A stretch of DNA of 64,000 bases from Chaetoderma sp. LZ-2023a. Lineage: Eukaryota > Mollusca > Caudofoveata > Chaetodermatida > Chaetodermatidae. Below, piece after piece: positions 44,966-55,524 of the stretch (its first letter is position 1; each line of letters begins with the position of its first letter). Under the pieces are notes generated by a model, which ran no database searches, had not been told where the DNA came from, and saw only the letters and a program-made list of their open reading frames with translations. The stretch covers positions 101,440,164 through 101,504,163 of the forward strand of contig CM067370.1 in NCBI GenBank assembly GCA_034401795.1, given 5' to 3'. The translations under genes were made by a program, and so were the position numbers.

Positions 44966-46099
44966 ATGATATATTCATAATTGAAAAATGTTAAATTTTT
45001 AAAAAAGTTTTCTGTTTAATGGCTGTTCGATTTAATCACATAACCGCGCAAGCCTAACTTATAATTTATTTGTCTTTTGTCATCCATCTGTCATCTATCA
45101 ACAGCAGTGGTACATGTTTGCAAGTTAGGCCAGGAGCCCAGACCTTTTATTCATGCACATGATGTTAAAATGTTTCACCTGTTGAATGGATTTTAACTAT
45201 CTCTGGAGATCACGAAAATGCGTTGCTACTGGGTCTAGTATCTAGGGATGGGGGATGGGTGAAGGGTGGGTGGTGTCTCAAATTAGTATTTGTTTGCATT
45301 GCTGCACCAATTTAAAGCCTGGGTCTCCCCATATCAGCTCAGAACAGTCAACTCTCGAAAGGAGCCCAAACTGATATATTAGTTCACCTGGGCAAAATGG
45401 TGATACATGTCAGCTTTGGCTTTTGCATTGGCTCTGCCTGAACAGAGGCTTTGATTACCTCCGTAGCTCATGTGTAAATAAGAAATTTATTGACTGAATG
45501 CAAGCTGACATTTTAATTAACCCCATATATGTAAAGAGCAAAAATGAGCTGTCGTGAGGTGCCGCAACTTATACAGTGAAAAATTAAAATTTACGGATGT
45601 GGACACCATTCTAAATACACCATTATGAATGTCAATAGTGATTAGAGTACCACTTCAAAGTTTATTGAGATCATTTCTTCTGTAACGGTCACCCTTCTAA
45701 AACACCGTAGAATATCAGCCTCAAGATTTATCGAGATCCATTCATCAATTACGAATGAGTTTTGATTTTAAATTTAAGGATAGTGGCACCCCTTCTAAAA
45801 CTGCCAGAGAGTGAATTGAAAATCGGGATTCGTTGTGATGTCAACAGCTACCGCTAGAATATCTCCCTCGAGTTTTATCGTGATCCATTAATAACGAAAT
45901 TGTAACAATTTTAAAATTAGAGTCTGGACCGTTCTCCAACAACCACAAGTGGATGAATTGAAATCAGCCTGGTTAAAGGTGTTGATATTTATCCATAGAA
46001 TATCCCTGCCAAGTTTGATGAAGATCCATTGATCAATAATTGAGAAAATTTATGAATTGATTGATGCTAAAAAAAAAGTGACCAGATGGCGAATTCACC
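44966..46099. other. Intergenic DNA with decayed iterated repeat, no gene
   Basis: 45600-46070 holds about four ~120-bp iterations with 'AGAATATCCCT', 'AAGTTTATCGAGATCCATT' and 'CCTTCTAAAACTG'; one more is at 46520-46600. No coding. Confidence 0.55.
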
Positions 46100-46500
46100 T
46101 TTCCAGGGTACCCACCCATCATATGACGTCTTAATGAACTGCGTGATGTGTACAATGACATCATAATGAATGACGTCATGAATGACGTTGATAAGTATGT
46201 CACGAACGCATATTTGAAGACGGTCTATGCGTTGTTGTACAAATTGTTTGCTTTTACTATTTAATAAATATTCTGTTGATTATTTTGAAACTAATTTGAC
46301 TGGGCACTGTTGCTCCCATAGGCAGCAACAGCACCCAGTGACATTATTTACAAAATATTCAACAGCATCCCTGTATAGTTTTCAGGAAATTGATAGATAG
46401 GGCATTTGGTGATCGATCAATCCCAACACGGCGATGTGTGGGTGGAGCTTAGCTAGTGATGGGCGGGGCATAGCTAAAAATGGAAAGGTCCATTGAGAAT
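46100..46500. mobile_element. Hairpin repeat H1, copy e
   Basis: CATATGACGTCTTAATGAACTG and ATGACATCATAATGAATGACGTCATG precede the palindrome at 46275-46372 (GTTGATTATTTTGAAAC ... AAAATATTCAACAGC), whose loop holds GGCAGCAACAG. It ends with 'GGGCGGGGCATAGCTAAAAATGG'. Confidence 0.78.
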
Positions 46501-46948
46501 CGCGCTCCATTATTGTGTCGAGAGTTACCGCAAGAATATCCCTACTCAAGTGTCATTGTGTTACATCATGGTTGGAGTAGTCACAATTTTAATAATTACA
46601 GGTCCTGTAACCTTTTAACCCACCAGGGTGGTGAATAAAACTTTGGGCTGTATGATTCGATAAAGTCGGACGACGTTTGATCATGTGTCATAGCTTTCGA
46701 CAAGTCGAATCATACACGCAAAACGTTGGACAATGCTCAACTTTCGTCCGACAGCATTCAAGATGTTGGATGAAACAGCCAATCATATACCGGAATTTAA
46801 ATCATGTGATTTTGTGGGTATCACTGGTTAGTAAATCATCCAACAATGTCCGATGCTGTTTGATCGTGTATATTGAACATGGATGACATACAAATGTATT
46901 ATCATACATGTATAATCAAACATGTTGGATCGTCCGATCACTGGCTTA
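46501..46948. other. Left flank of the Academ-like element, no gene
   Basis: Contains scattered copies of a short word set (GTCGGACGACGTTTGATCA, CCGATGCTGTTTGATCG, GTTGGATCGTCCGATCA) that look like a decayed tandem or inverted repeat. A 69-codon frame here has no recognisable domain. Confidence 0.5.
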
Positions 46949-47230
46949 TAGTCCAAGAGCTACTGGGGTGTGTAATCACCCGAAAGACGCCAAACAAACT
47001 TATGCTGTTTTAGATAGCCCAATATATGCAGTATATGAAATGAGTGTTCTTAGTTGCTGAATATATTCCGGTCTTTTAATTGGCTGATTTCAAAGGTACA
47101 TTGATATTTGATGTAACTGACAAATTAGGGGTAGGGAAAATTCAGTTACACCCATCGCTTATTCATACACCCAGCCTTAGCCAAGACCCATCATATTAAA
47201 GGTAATGAAGGCCTCTTTCAACTGATACCG
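46949..47230. repeat. Left terminal inverted repeat of the Academ-like element
   Basis: Starts TAGTCCAAGAGCTACTGGGG. Its reverse complement matches 60417-60697 across the full length with a modest number of substitutions and small indels, e.g. TTTGATGTAACTGACAAATT against TTTGACGTACCTGACAAATT. Confidence 0.9.
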
Positions 47231-47349
47231 TTTTGATTCCAGAGGTCAACAATAGTGTTCTTAACCCATCATTTTGCAACCATTTCATGCCCATCCTTAG
47301 CTGGCTTTAAAGGTGTTTACTCATTTTCGGCTAGTTTAAATGCCACTAT

Positions 47350-47841
47350 TGGAATCTACATTAGGCTAATCATCAGAAGAGACAATAAGCAGTTCATCAT
47401 TACAGTCCTTACTCCCTTCCCCTGCGAATGTCTCTGGATCAATGACGTAATTATGTCAGATGGAACCTGATGGCCGTCAAACCAGTTTGCTAGGAAAATA
47501 TCATCAACACAACACCAGCCGTGTTTGCAACGATCTAGCTCCAGAATTGACTGTTCGTCTGTATGCTTCCAAATATGTGCAACATAGTTAGCTCGCTTGA
47601 TCTTCTGTTTAAGCACAGGTCCACAAGGCACTGGCATCAAAACTGGCATCAGCACCTTTAATCTTTGTTAATGGTCTGTCTTGGCTTGTCGGGGCATACT
47701 TGATCCTGAAGATGGCATAACGAACATCAGCTGTTTTCTGCATGTTCTGTTTCCCATAAAGTGTGCAAACATAAGCTTCTAGCATGTTCTGGTAGCGGGC
47801 CATGAGAAAAGATGATTCCCCAAATGCAGCAAAAGCACTGG
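47350..47841 (-). pseudogene. C-terminal part of the Academ-like transposon protein
   Basis: Read on the minus strand: FTSAFAAFGESS, NMLEAYVCTLYGKQNM, DVRYAIFRIKYAP, and, after a frameshift near 47640, IKRANYVAHIWKH and HGWCCVDD...W. This order (F-x2-AF-x2-LG, then 'VC-LYG', 'RY-x-F', 'RANY-x3-W', 'GW') is the C-terminal half of a family of large uncharacterised proteins widespread in invertebrate genomes, which I recognise by pattern. Its missing N-terminal and nuclease parts are at 57735-60253 on the same strand. The end beyond 47350 is decayed. Confidence 0.7.
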
Positions 47842-47849
47842 TAAATTGT

Positions 47850-48755
47850 ACAGATCATTCCATCAGCGGTGTAGCGCAGACCGACCTGATGGGTACTGAC
47901 CGTCCCAGCAAAGCTGGGTACAGAACGGCCACTCCGGATTCGCTCCATGCACGTCCCCCCCCCCCCCTTGGTAGGATAGTATGCATACATAAGTCCTATG
48001 CGAGAGAGGTTTTCGTTAAAATAGGCTGTCCGATAAAATGCGTGGTGCGCATGCGCGCGCGTCAGAGCTTCCCTGACAACACGTCACGGAATTGGAAGCG
48101 AGTGCATGCCTATAGTATAACGAGTAGGTACTCGTAAAAACCGTTAATTATTCGGTTCTTGGTAACGATCAGGACCAGAATAAAACGAGCTTTCTAGAAC
48201 AGTGTGTTAACCATTTTAAAATCGGCCCAGAAATGGCTGAGTTATCCGCGAAAATCCCCTTAAGTTCTCTTCAAAATATGGCTTTTGACGTCATGATCGC
48301 GTGTATGCATAAATAGATCTAGAATGTTCTGTGAACGTGATAAATACATCACCGATCTAGCTGCACATTGATTGGCTACTGCTCGGCGGAAGATACAGAA
48401 AATCACCATGGTTCCAAGAGGCTTTCAGTTCATCCGCACCGGGTAGCAGTTCCCAGACTTTCCGCATAACAGAATTTTGAATGCTCTCGGATGGCCATCC
48501 GGAGCAAAATAATTAAAGTTATGGTTCCCGCTTCCGGACTTGTCTAAAGGGAACACCTCTGCGGAAAGGGCCGGGCGGGCCCGGGAGGTGATTCTACGGA
48601 ATGTAGAGATTGCGGTGATTCTTGGTGGATGACTCGCTGGATCTGCCAACCACGCTGAAAAGTGGACTTCAATTTCCGCACTGCATGTCGTGGGTGTTTA
48701 ATTAACTTTTTGACCACAGTCTGGTGGAACTTTTCTGGGTGAGCCGCAAGAGCTA
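47850..48755 (+). repeat. Tandem unit U1 of the composite block
   Basis: Homologous to U2 (48756-49755). Shared marks, in order: 'GGTGTAG', a hairpin-like 'GGGTACTGACC...AGCTGGGTAC', a C homopolymer (47957-47969), 'ATGCGAGAGAGGTTTTCG', 'AATGGCTGAGTTATCC', 'TTGATTGGCTACTGCTCG' and 'GTGATTCTACGGAATGTAGAG'. The unit lacks the TATA segment of U2. No coding is seen. Confidence 0.72.
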
Positions 48756-49755
48756 TGTGATGCATGGTGTAGTTCGGATCGACCGGGCGGGTACCGGCTG
48801 TACCAGCCGAGCTGGGTACGCGCCGCCCGTCCTGGATTCGTTCCCTGAACATGCCCCCCCCCTGGGTAGAGCCATAAGCGTATATGAGCCTATGAGAGAG
48901 ATCGCGTTATAAAAACGACTAAGTTCATTAAAGCGTGTAGTGCGCATACGCACGCTTGGATACTATTTTTGACAGAGCGCGTAGTTTACGACCAAGATTG
49001 GATAACGCTTTTAGTGTACTGAGACAATACAATGTAATCCTTTTTAAATACCTGTTCCCGCCGAATCTGGCATTAATCAAGACCAGAATTTAACGGGCTT
49101 TCCAAATCTGTAAACCATTTCAAAATCGGTTAAGAAATGGCTGAGTTATCCACGGAAAACCCCCTTTGATTATCTTCAAAATATTGCTGTGACGTCATAA
49201 CCACGTGGATACAGAACTTCTAGAATGTTCTAGACCATTCGAGTGCGTTATTATTAGCTATACGCTGATTGGCTGTTGCTCGACCGATGATTGGATGGAG
49301 CCTGAGCCTGTGACGTCACGGGTAGTATAAAAGGAGACGAGATCCAGAGTTCGAGAGCATCCTCGGCCAGGGGCCGAATAGGTTGGACCTGTTTCGGCTA
49401 CGATCGGCGCGACATTACGCAGATCACTTCGCTTTCTGTCGGTTTCTCTCCCGTAGCCAGCAGTACTCCAGCCCACTGCACTAAAACTAATTTTGTAATT
49501 TCCGTTGCTTGCGGGAGCATTTTGGAACTTTTTAGATATTGCTCACGAATATATCAAGAGCTAATTCGGAACACGAACTTTCCGGCCTGGAAATGTGATT
49601 CTACAGATGTAGAGGCAGCGATGTTATTTGGTGGATGACTTGCCGGATCTGCCAGCCACGCCAAAAAGTGGTTATTTAGCTGTCCCCGCACTGATGTTGT
49701 GCAGGTTCATCTAAACTTTTCGACCGCAGCAAGTAAACTTTTCCAGGTACGTCTT
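48756..49755 (+). repeat. Tandem unit U2 of the composite block
   Basis: Same order of marks as U1, with a C homopolymer at about 48855-48863. It contains a complete promoter-like array (next entry). U1 and U2 together resemble two copies of an LTR-like or promoter-bearing segment, but I could not find clear TG...CA ends. Confidence 0.7.
49217..49345 (+). promoter_or_regulatory. Heat-shock element / CCAAT / CRE / TATA promoter array in U2
   Basis: Five contiguous alternating pentamers of the nTTCn/nGAAn type run at 49217-49241 (cTTCt aGAAt gTTCt aGAcc aTTCg; one mismatch). ATTGG (inverted CCAAT) follows at 49268 and 49290, a perfect TGACGTCA at 49311-49318 and TATAAAAGG at 49326-49334. Order and spacing are those of stress-inducible Pol II promoters such as hsp70. 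No heat-shock protein coding follows. U1 keeps a weaker heat-shock element (about 48320-48330) and the first CCAAT, but no TATA. Confidence 0.7.
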
Positions 49756-49912
49756 CAGAGCTGGCTGACATACCCCGCACCATTAAGCTTAGTTTCATAT
49801 CTTCATCCGCATCTAACAACCCCCGCTTATGATCAGGTTGTTGTCAACTTCCATCCGTACCATCGGTGTACGGGAACTTTCGTCACAGCAGCAGTGTTAT
49901 TGTACCCCTTGT
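49756..49912. other. Composite-block DNA between U2 and the I-like retrotransposon
   Basis: Contains ACATACCCCGCACCATTAAGCT, resembling the end ACATACCCCCGCAAGCTAAA of repeat B (57718). No gene. Confidence 0.5.
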
Positions 49913-49944
49913 TGACTTCTTCTTCTTCTTTTCGATCGCTGGTA

Positions 49945-50645
49945 TCACACTTGGGGAGCCGTTCTCAAGAGGAAATCTGTGGTTTTCTGCAGTTCTTCCA
50001 CAGGCCCATACAGCTTTTCAAGAAGAGAGGTTGACAAAGGCCAGATCTCTGCTCTCAGCAGCTGATACGTACTGCAACATTGAAGTATGTTCTCTGTGGT
50101 CTGTTCTGCTTCTCCACAAGGACAAGCAGGCGATGTCGTAAGGTGGAACTGCCTGTACATGTGTTGGTTTAGTCTGTTGTGTCCAGTTCTGAAACGAAAA
50201 ATGGTCACTTGCTCTGGCCTCGAGAAATGATGGTAGGCATCTTCTGATTGAGGTGTTCTATAGAGTGACTTGATGATAGTCTTCATCTCTGTATGGGTAA
50301 CCATGTTTTCTGTCCGATTCTCTTCTCCACTGCAGTGCTATCCGAAAGCATTTGATGGTTTGTTGTGCTTCTTCAAATTGTGGCAGCTTACCTTTGGTGA
50401 TAGCCTCAAGGACGGAGCGGGCATCAGATAAAAAGACAATCTGTGCAATAGGGTCTGCTGTTCTGCTGATGGTATTAGCTGCATGAACCAGTGCTTCGAC
50501 TTCAGCTCTGTAGTTTGTGCAGTGTTTGCCTGTCGGTATTGCAGCTGATTCATGTTGTCCGTTTGGATACTGTATGTGCAGTCTGGCACCTCCGCTCCTA
50601 ATTGCACCGTTGGCTGATCCATCTGTGTAGATCCTTATCCATGTC
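49945..50645 (-). pseudogene. RNase H and C-terminal region of the I-like element
   Basis: From 50645 downward one frame reads RIYTDGSANGAIRSGGARLH, NYRAEVEALVHAAN and IVFLSDARSVLEAI. These are the D-E-D residues of an RNase H fold, and the sequence continues to QWRRESDRK near 50310. A further frame 50304-49945 has FRFRTGHNRLNQHMYR and CPCGEAEQTTENILQCC, the 'H-N-x-L-x2-H ... C-x-C-G' tail that follows RNase H in these elements. One frameshift separates the parts, and another separates them from the RT. Confidence 0.82.
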
Positions 50646-50647
50646 TC

Positions 50648-51985
50648 CTAAGGGTACATTTCTTCCAGCATGGCTAGGGTCAGGGCCTTCTTGCTCACAT
50701 CACTGTGTTCATCTTTGGTTGTGAGATGAGGTACTGTGGTGCGAATAGCTATGCTCTCTAGTTTGTTTTCCGAGGGTGGAGGATCAAGGGTATGGTTTGG
50801 GTCTTCTATTTGTGCTGGCAAAATTTCTTGGTGTTTCCTTTGAAGTGCTTTTGTCTCTTTCACAAAACTTGATCTTTTAAGTCTTCCTGATGACAGCTGT
50901 GCTTGCCTGATCTTCATCGGGTGGTTGTTGAACGATTTGAACTTTGCAGCTTGGATCAGTGCTTTGCATTCCCTTCCTTTGCTAAGTTGTGGGATGCCTG
51001 CTGTCTGCTCCATTTTTTCTATTGGTGTTGATCTCATTCCACCAGTGATGATGCGCAGTGCCTGGTTTTGTACTTTGTCGAGGTTCTGTTGATGAGATTT
51101 AGCTGCTGTCATCCATGAGCTGGATCCATACTCAAGGTGTGGTCGTACGGCACCTAGGTAGATGGTCTTGAGGATCCTTTCATTGGCACCCCACTTTGTT
51201 CCTGCCAGCTTCCTCATGATGTTTAGCTTTCTTCTGGCCTTTGCCTCTGCGTTCTGGATGTGCTCCTTCCATGTTAATCTTCTGTCATAGGTGACTCCCA
51301 GGTATGTCTGCTGGTCCTCGTACTCGAGTGGAGTACCGCCCAGTGTCAGATTGCCAACCTTGGTTTTGGTGGACAGTGAGAATAGCATGGCTGATGATTT
51401 TTCTTTGTTGATGGTAATACACCAGCGATTGGCCCAAGCTGTAATTCTGTCCAAGGCGAGCTGCATTCTGTACGTGGCAGTCGTTGTGTACTCCTCGGTG
51501 TACCAGAGTACGAGGTCATCTGCATAGAGAGCTGCTTGGATCCCATTGGGCAGCTCTGCTACAATGTCATTAATGAAGAGTATGAACAGAGTTGGTGATA
51601 ATACTCCGCCTTGTGGCACCCCTTGTCTCAGCAATATATTCTGTCCAGATTGCCCATCCACCAGCACCCTAGCTCTGCGATTGTGTAGGTATGACTTGGT
51701 CCATCGGGACATGTTGCCACCGATGCCTGTGCGCCGGAGCTTCACGAGGAGGCCATCCTTCCACACCTTGTCAAATGCCTTCTGCAGATCGATAAAGGCA
51801 GCTAGCATCACCTTCTTGGCTTGAACAGTGTCCTCTATGACCTGTGCAAGATGTGTTGTTTGATCTTATCTGCTCCTGTATCTTCTGAAGCCGGCCTGCT
51901 CTGAAACTATAATGTTCTCTGACTCCAGGTACCACTGCAACCGCTGGTCTTGCATATGCAGCGTGTAAGACTGATAGGACGGTAG
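50648..51985 (-). CDS. Reverse transcriptase of the I-like element (open, partial)
   Basis: The 387-codon ORF 51811-50648 carries FIDLQKAFDKVWKDGLL, VPQGGVLSPTLFILFINDI, the catalytic ALYADDLVLWY (residues 94-104), NKEKSSAMLF and TYLGVTYDRRLTWKEHI. Fingers and palm are complete from the second Asp motif on. The first motifs (KKKSPGPDG, EARMTPILKKG) are in the neighbouring frame upstream at 52230-51987, so one frameshift lies between. RT copies element RNA at a nicked target. It lies inside the composite block, opposite in direction to U1/U2. Confidence 0.85.
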
Positions 51986-51986
51986 C

Positions 51987-52897
51987 TCACCACTTTCGTC
52001 TTGTTCTTCCCTTTTTCAGAATAGGAGTCATTCTGGCTTCCTTCCAGCACTGAGGAACCTCTCCATTGGTCCAACTGAGATTAAAGATGTCTAGCAACTT
52101 GCGAAGAGATGCATTACCAAGGTGTTGGATCATTTCATTCGTAATCCCATCTGGCCCGGGAGATTTCTTCTTCTTCAATTGGCGGATAGCCTTCTTCAGT
52201 TCTGCTAAACTAATGTCAACTTTCATTGCATCGTGAGTGCGGGTGTCTGTTCTTTCCTTTTGCTCTTTTCTAACCTCTTTTTGACGCATTCGTGGTATAG
52301 AAATGTTGTTTTCTTTTGGTTTAAACAGAATTCTATCTTGTTCAATGGGAGCACAGTAAGACATAAGTCTTATACACGTGTCTCCCATACATACAAATAC
52401 AATACATTAATAAATACATCAAGTCTTTTGCATATGCCTTCACAACCAGCCATCTTTCCTGTCAGTGTTTGTCCATCTTCTTCACGAATAATCTTCTCTC
52501 CGCCGACACCCTCATCATTCAGTGCTTTAGTCGGTCTCCATAGCTTTGTGGTGTCTCTCTCTAAATTAACCCCTGCCGTCTTTTCCCTCCAGCTTCTTCT
52601 TTTGGCCTCTAGCTTGGTCTTTAGATACCTGGCTTTAGTTTGTTGTAGCGTGAAGTGGTTTTCATGACAGGGATTACTCTCTGCATCTTCTCTGGCCTTG
52701 TCTAGTTTATCATGTGCTGCTTGCAGTTCTGTTGTCCAGTAGGGGCGGTAGTTTTTCCTGAACCCTCGAGGAATCGCTTCGTTGGAAGCCTTGAGGATAC
52801 TTGAATTAAATTCCTTGACCACATTGTTGACTTGTTGACTACTTGTTAAACATTCCATATTGTGATTACAGTTCTGAGTTTGATCCGCTTCCGTCAT
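51987..52897 (-). pseudogene. I-like element: region before RT and first RT motifs
   Basis: 52897-52370 reads NVVKEFNSSILKASNEAIPRG, then YRPYWTTELQAAHDKLDKA, KARYLKTKLEAKRRSWREK and KLWRPTKALNDEG, the usual linker between AP-endonuclease and RT. 52388-51987 continues with LAELKKAIRQLKKKKSPGPDG, NEMIQHLG and WKEARMTPILKKG. A frame change lies at about 52380. Nothing of the endonuclease remains upstream of 52905. Confidence 0.8.
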
Positions 52898-55345
52898 GAG
52901 CTGCTTGCGGAATCCTGTTTGCGGGAACCAGCCTGTGGGAACTTTCCAGCTTCCAGAGAATGCATCAACTCACGTCAACCTAAAATTGACGTATCAATTT
53001 CAGTAACACGATAGCCCAGACTTAAGAATGGCTACCGATTATTCAAGTAACTATACTTAACATTTTAATTATTCCGTTAATTGTATTTTTGCTAAAAATA
53101 TCATACACGTATAAACGGTCCCGGTGACTAAAAGGCACCGTAACGGTCTTAGGACCGCAAGTTATAACTTCTGTATCTGTTCATAGTTATTCTTGTTTTC
53201 TGTAAGGTGTTTTCACTAACCGTACTGTAGAAGGTTCCTTAAACCTGTACTAATAGATATATCATTCTGATCATTTCACATTGTATTAATTGTTCTGATT
53301 AGTTTGTATATGGCCAGTGGCCATCAGTTCATGTTTTGCTTATTTATAGAAAATATATGGCTGCAGTGCACGTAGGAAACACTATAGAGCAACATTTATA
53401 TATGCAGCACTTTCTCCCGCCACCAACAATTTTTCCCTGAGGTCGCTGTCCGTGCTATAACTCTGTTTATCCCAGCATGCTACCGACTAAAAGCTTTTTC
53501 TATTCAGCTCGATAGGATAGGTTTAATATGATTAGAGACAATTTCTTCGTTAAGCAACACGTAGTGTACGCCTCTTTTCTGGTAGTTGCGATAATTTAGC
53601 CCCGCACTCTGGCAAGGTTGTGTAAGATTGGCCAAAATGCCTAAAAGGCCTCATATTTCTAAGTTATTGTCTCTCTTCATGTTCCACCAAGCCTTATGGC
53701 TTCTTAATTGTTTGGATGTCCCTATCCACACCATGGGCTGATCCGACCCTGGGAAACTATTGGGGTTTCCGAGTGGTGATGGCCAGGGTGTGGTGTCACA
53801 CACATTTCCCGGGTATCTTCGGATACTTAGTAGTTAGCACCTTTGCCAATGTAGGAAAGCACTGTGAAAACATGTCTTAATTATTATTATTTTCTTTAAT
53901 CTGCTGAACAATCCTCCCGCACCGCAGTGCATAACTGGGCAGCTTGCATTTAAACCAAACGACAGGTTAAAAAGTTAGTTCCATTGGACCTGGTGACGGG
54001 AGAGATGCGCATCCCCACCGAGTTCCGTAACAATGTGTGGGCATGATATGAAGATCTGCCACGCCCTCACGGGAAGGACATTTATGGTGGGTATTCGTCT
54101 CTCTTACCCCACCACAACGATAGATCAGTTGCCTAAAAATGCTTTTGTGAAAAGTAACCGATGTCCTGTAACGTTTTATGTGGTTATGGAGCGAGATGTC
54201 CGGATTTTTATCCTGTTCGGAGATCATACTAAGTAACATGTATGCACGCTGTCTTCAGTATTGATGTCTTAGGGCATCTGTTCTCAATAACAGCCGTATC
54301 TAAAAGCTAGGTAGACGCCAGCCATTTGCAGCCTAAAATAATTCTTGTCTCTAAAAACTAAATATTAGGTTAAGCATAGAAGGCCCGCATAAATAAAAGC
54401 CACAACTACTAATTCAGCATACTGAGAATTACATAAGATGGTGACGAGGGAATCCTTCGGGAATCGTTCGTCCTGTCTTCACGTAAATAAGCACGCAACC
54501 TTATAGTTATAATCTCACTAGGTATGGTCTTTTCCTCCCAGCATTTTGGTTAAATATTAGAGTGGGCCCCCTTTTTGCTACTACTCTTCCCCTTCTTTAA
54601 TCAGCGGCGACATTTTCCCGTGACAGAGGCCTGCACGAGGCACTTGCCTCTCGCAAGGATTCAGCGACGACGGTCCATGCGAGGATAATACTCCTCACCC
54701 AAACTAGCACTAGGAGTAGTGCCCGCGTGAGGCATATGATTTTCCGTCACCACAAAGATCATTTGCTTTCCTTTCAGCTTAGAGGTATAATAGCTTGTAT
54801 TAAGTTAATTAGGTAAGTCTTGTGTACGGGAGCCTCCCTTGTGGGGATACCTCTGTGGACCTATGAGTTTGTGTGGTACCTCCGGGAGCCCCACGTTTAG
54901 AAGTTCATCAGGCTGTCTCTATGTCTTGTATTTTCATATGCTCACTATTTTTATCTAGCATACTTGACAGTCTGTTTAGGTAGAATTATTGTATAGACTT
55001 AGTTTAATTAGGTCACCAATCAAATCTTGTAAGTCCATAGATCACGAAATTGCTATGGAGAGGCATACTGGTGACACAAACTCTTGGGATGAGACTGTAG
55101 TGTTTAATGTTCGTGACGATGGTCGCACGGCCCCATCGGAATGATTGAGTTCCACCGGCCTTAGGAGCCGGTCTTTGTTACCCATAGGGCAGTATCATAC
55201 AGGATCAGTCACCCCGAGACCTGAAGCTAACCAGCGTCATCATTCATCGTGCACTTGTGGCATGGCGAGTTGACATCAGACACCGGAACGGCCCGACACT
55301 ACCCCGCAAGCTACAATCCCACACCGTGTGCCAATTTATGTAACT
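52892..55345 (+). repeat. Long direct repeat A of the composite block
   Basis: About 2.45 kb, collinear with repeat B (55525-57745), perhaps 65-75% similar by eye. Landmarks: TGCTTGCGG start, 'CAATTTCAGTAACA', 'GGTCTTAGGACCGCAA', 'CAGCTCGATAGGATAGGTT', 'GTGTACGCCTCTTTTC', 'CCTCACGGGAAGGA', 'AGAAGGCCCGCATAAATAAA' (polyadenylation-like AATAAA at about 54394), then a leader, an ATG at 55055, and the end CCCCGCAAGCTA. It could be an LTR plus leader plus start of gag, but that is not proven. Confidence 0.7.
55055..55144 (+). pseudogene. Broken N-terminus of an unidentified element protein (repeat A)
   Basis: 30 codons (MERHTGDTNSWDETVVFN, then DDGRTAPSE and stop). The sense continues after the stop with TGLRSRSLL, YHTGSVTPRPEANQ and CTCG. 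It matches the N-terminus of the open frame at 57478. Differences are mostly silent or conservative, so both derive from a real protein. No family recognised. Confidence 0.6.
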
Positions 55346-55524
55346 GCCTAATATTATATACAGCCCTCTCTGTTAATGGGCAACCTTCAGCTTTACTACT
55401 TATATCGCTGGACGGATAACTTTCTCACTTCCGTATAAATTGTATACTAGTTACAAAGACTATCTAATAGACATTTCTTCGCTGCTCTGTTTCACTGTCC
55501 CGAGTGTGTACCGTGTCTGGAGGA
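55346..55524. other. Spacer between repeats A and B
   Basis: AT-rich, no gene; not matched after B, where the Academ-like gene resumes. Confidence 0.5.

Larger units (their letters stand above)
49913..52905 (-). mobile_element. I-superfamily non-LTR retrotransposon, 5'-truncated
   Basis: On the minus strand it reads, in order: the RT-preceding linker (52897-52370), RT (52300-50648), RNase H (50645-50290), a post-RNase H CCHC-like region (50260-49945), and a 3' end with AAAAGAAGAAGAAGAAG (49913-49936). RT plus downstream RNase H is typical of the I superfamily. The AP-endonuclease is absent, so the element is 5'-truncated. The RT core ORF of 387 codons is open. Confidence 0.88.

Noticed and set aside
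46677..46886. 69-codon + strand ORF left of the Academ-like element
   Set aside because: Lies in a field of short repeated words; no domain or splice context.
49217..49500. A heat-shock protein gene
   Set aside because: The promoter-like array is convincing, but no hsp70 or small heat-shock protein coding follows; the segment is a repeat unit with a sister copy.
52892..54431. Repeat A as a proven LTR
   Set aside because: A TG...CA frame and an AATAAA can be drawn, but the primer-binding site and a matching LTR after a pol gene are missing, and copy B does not begin with TG at the same place.
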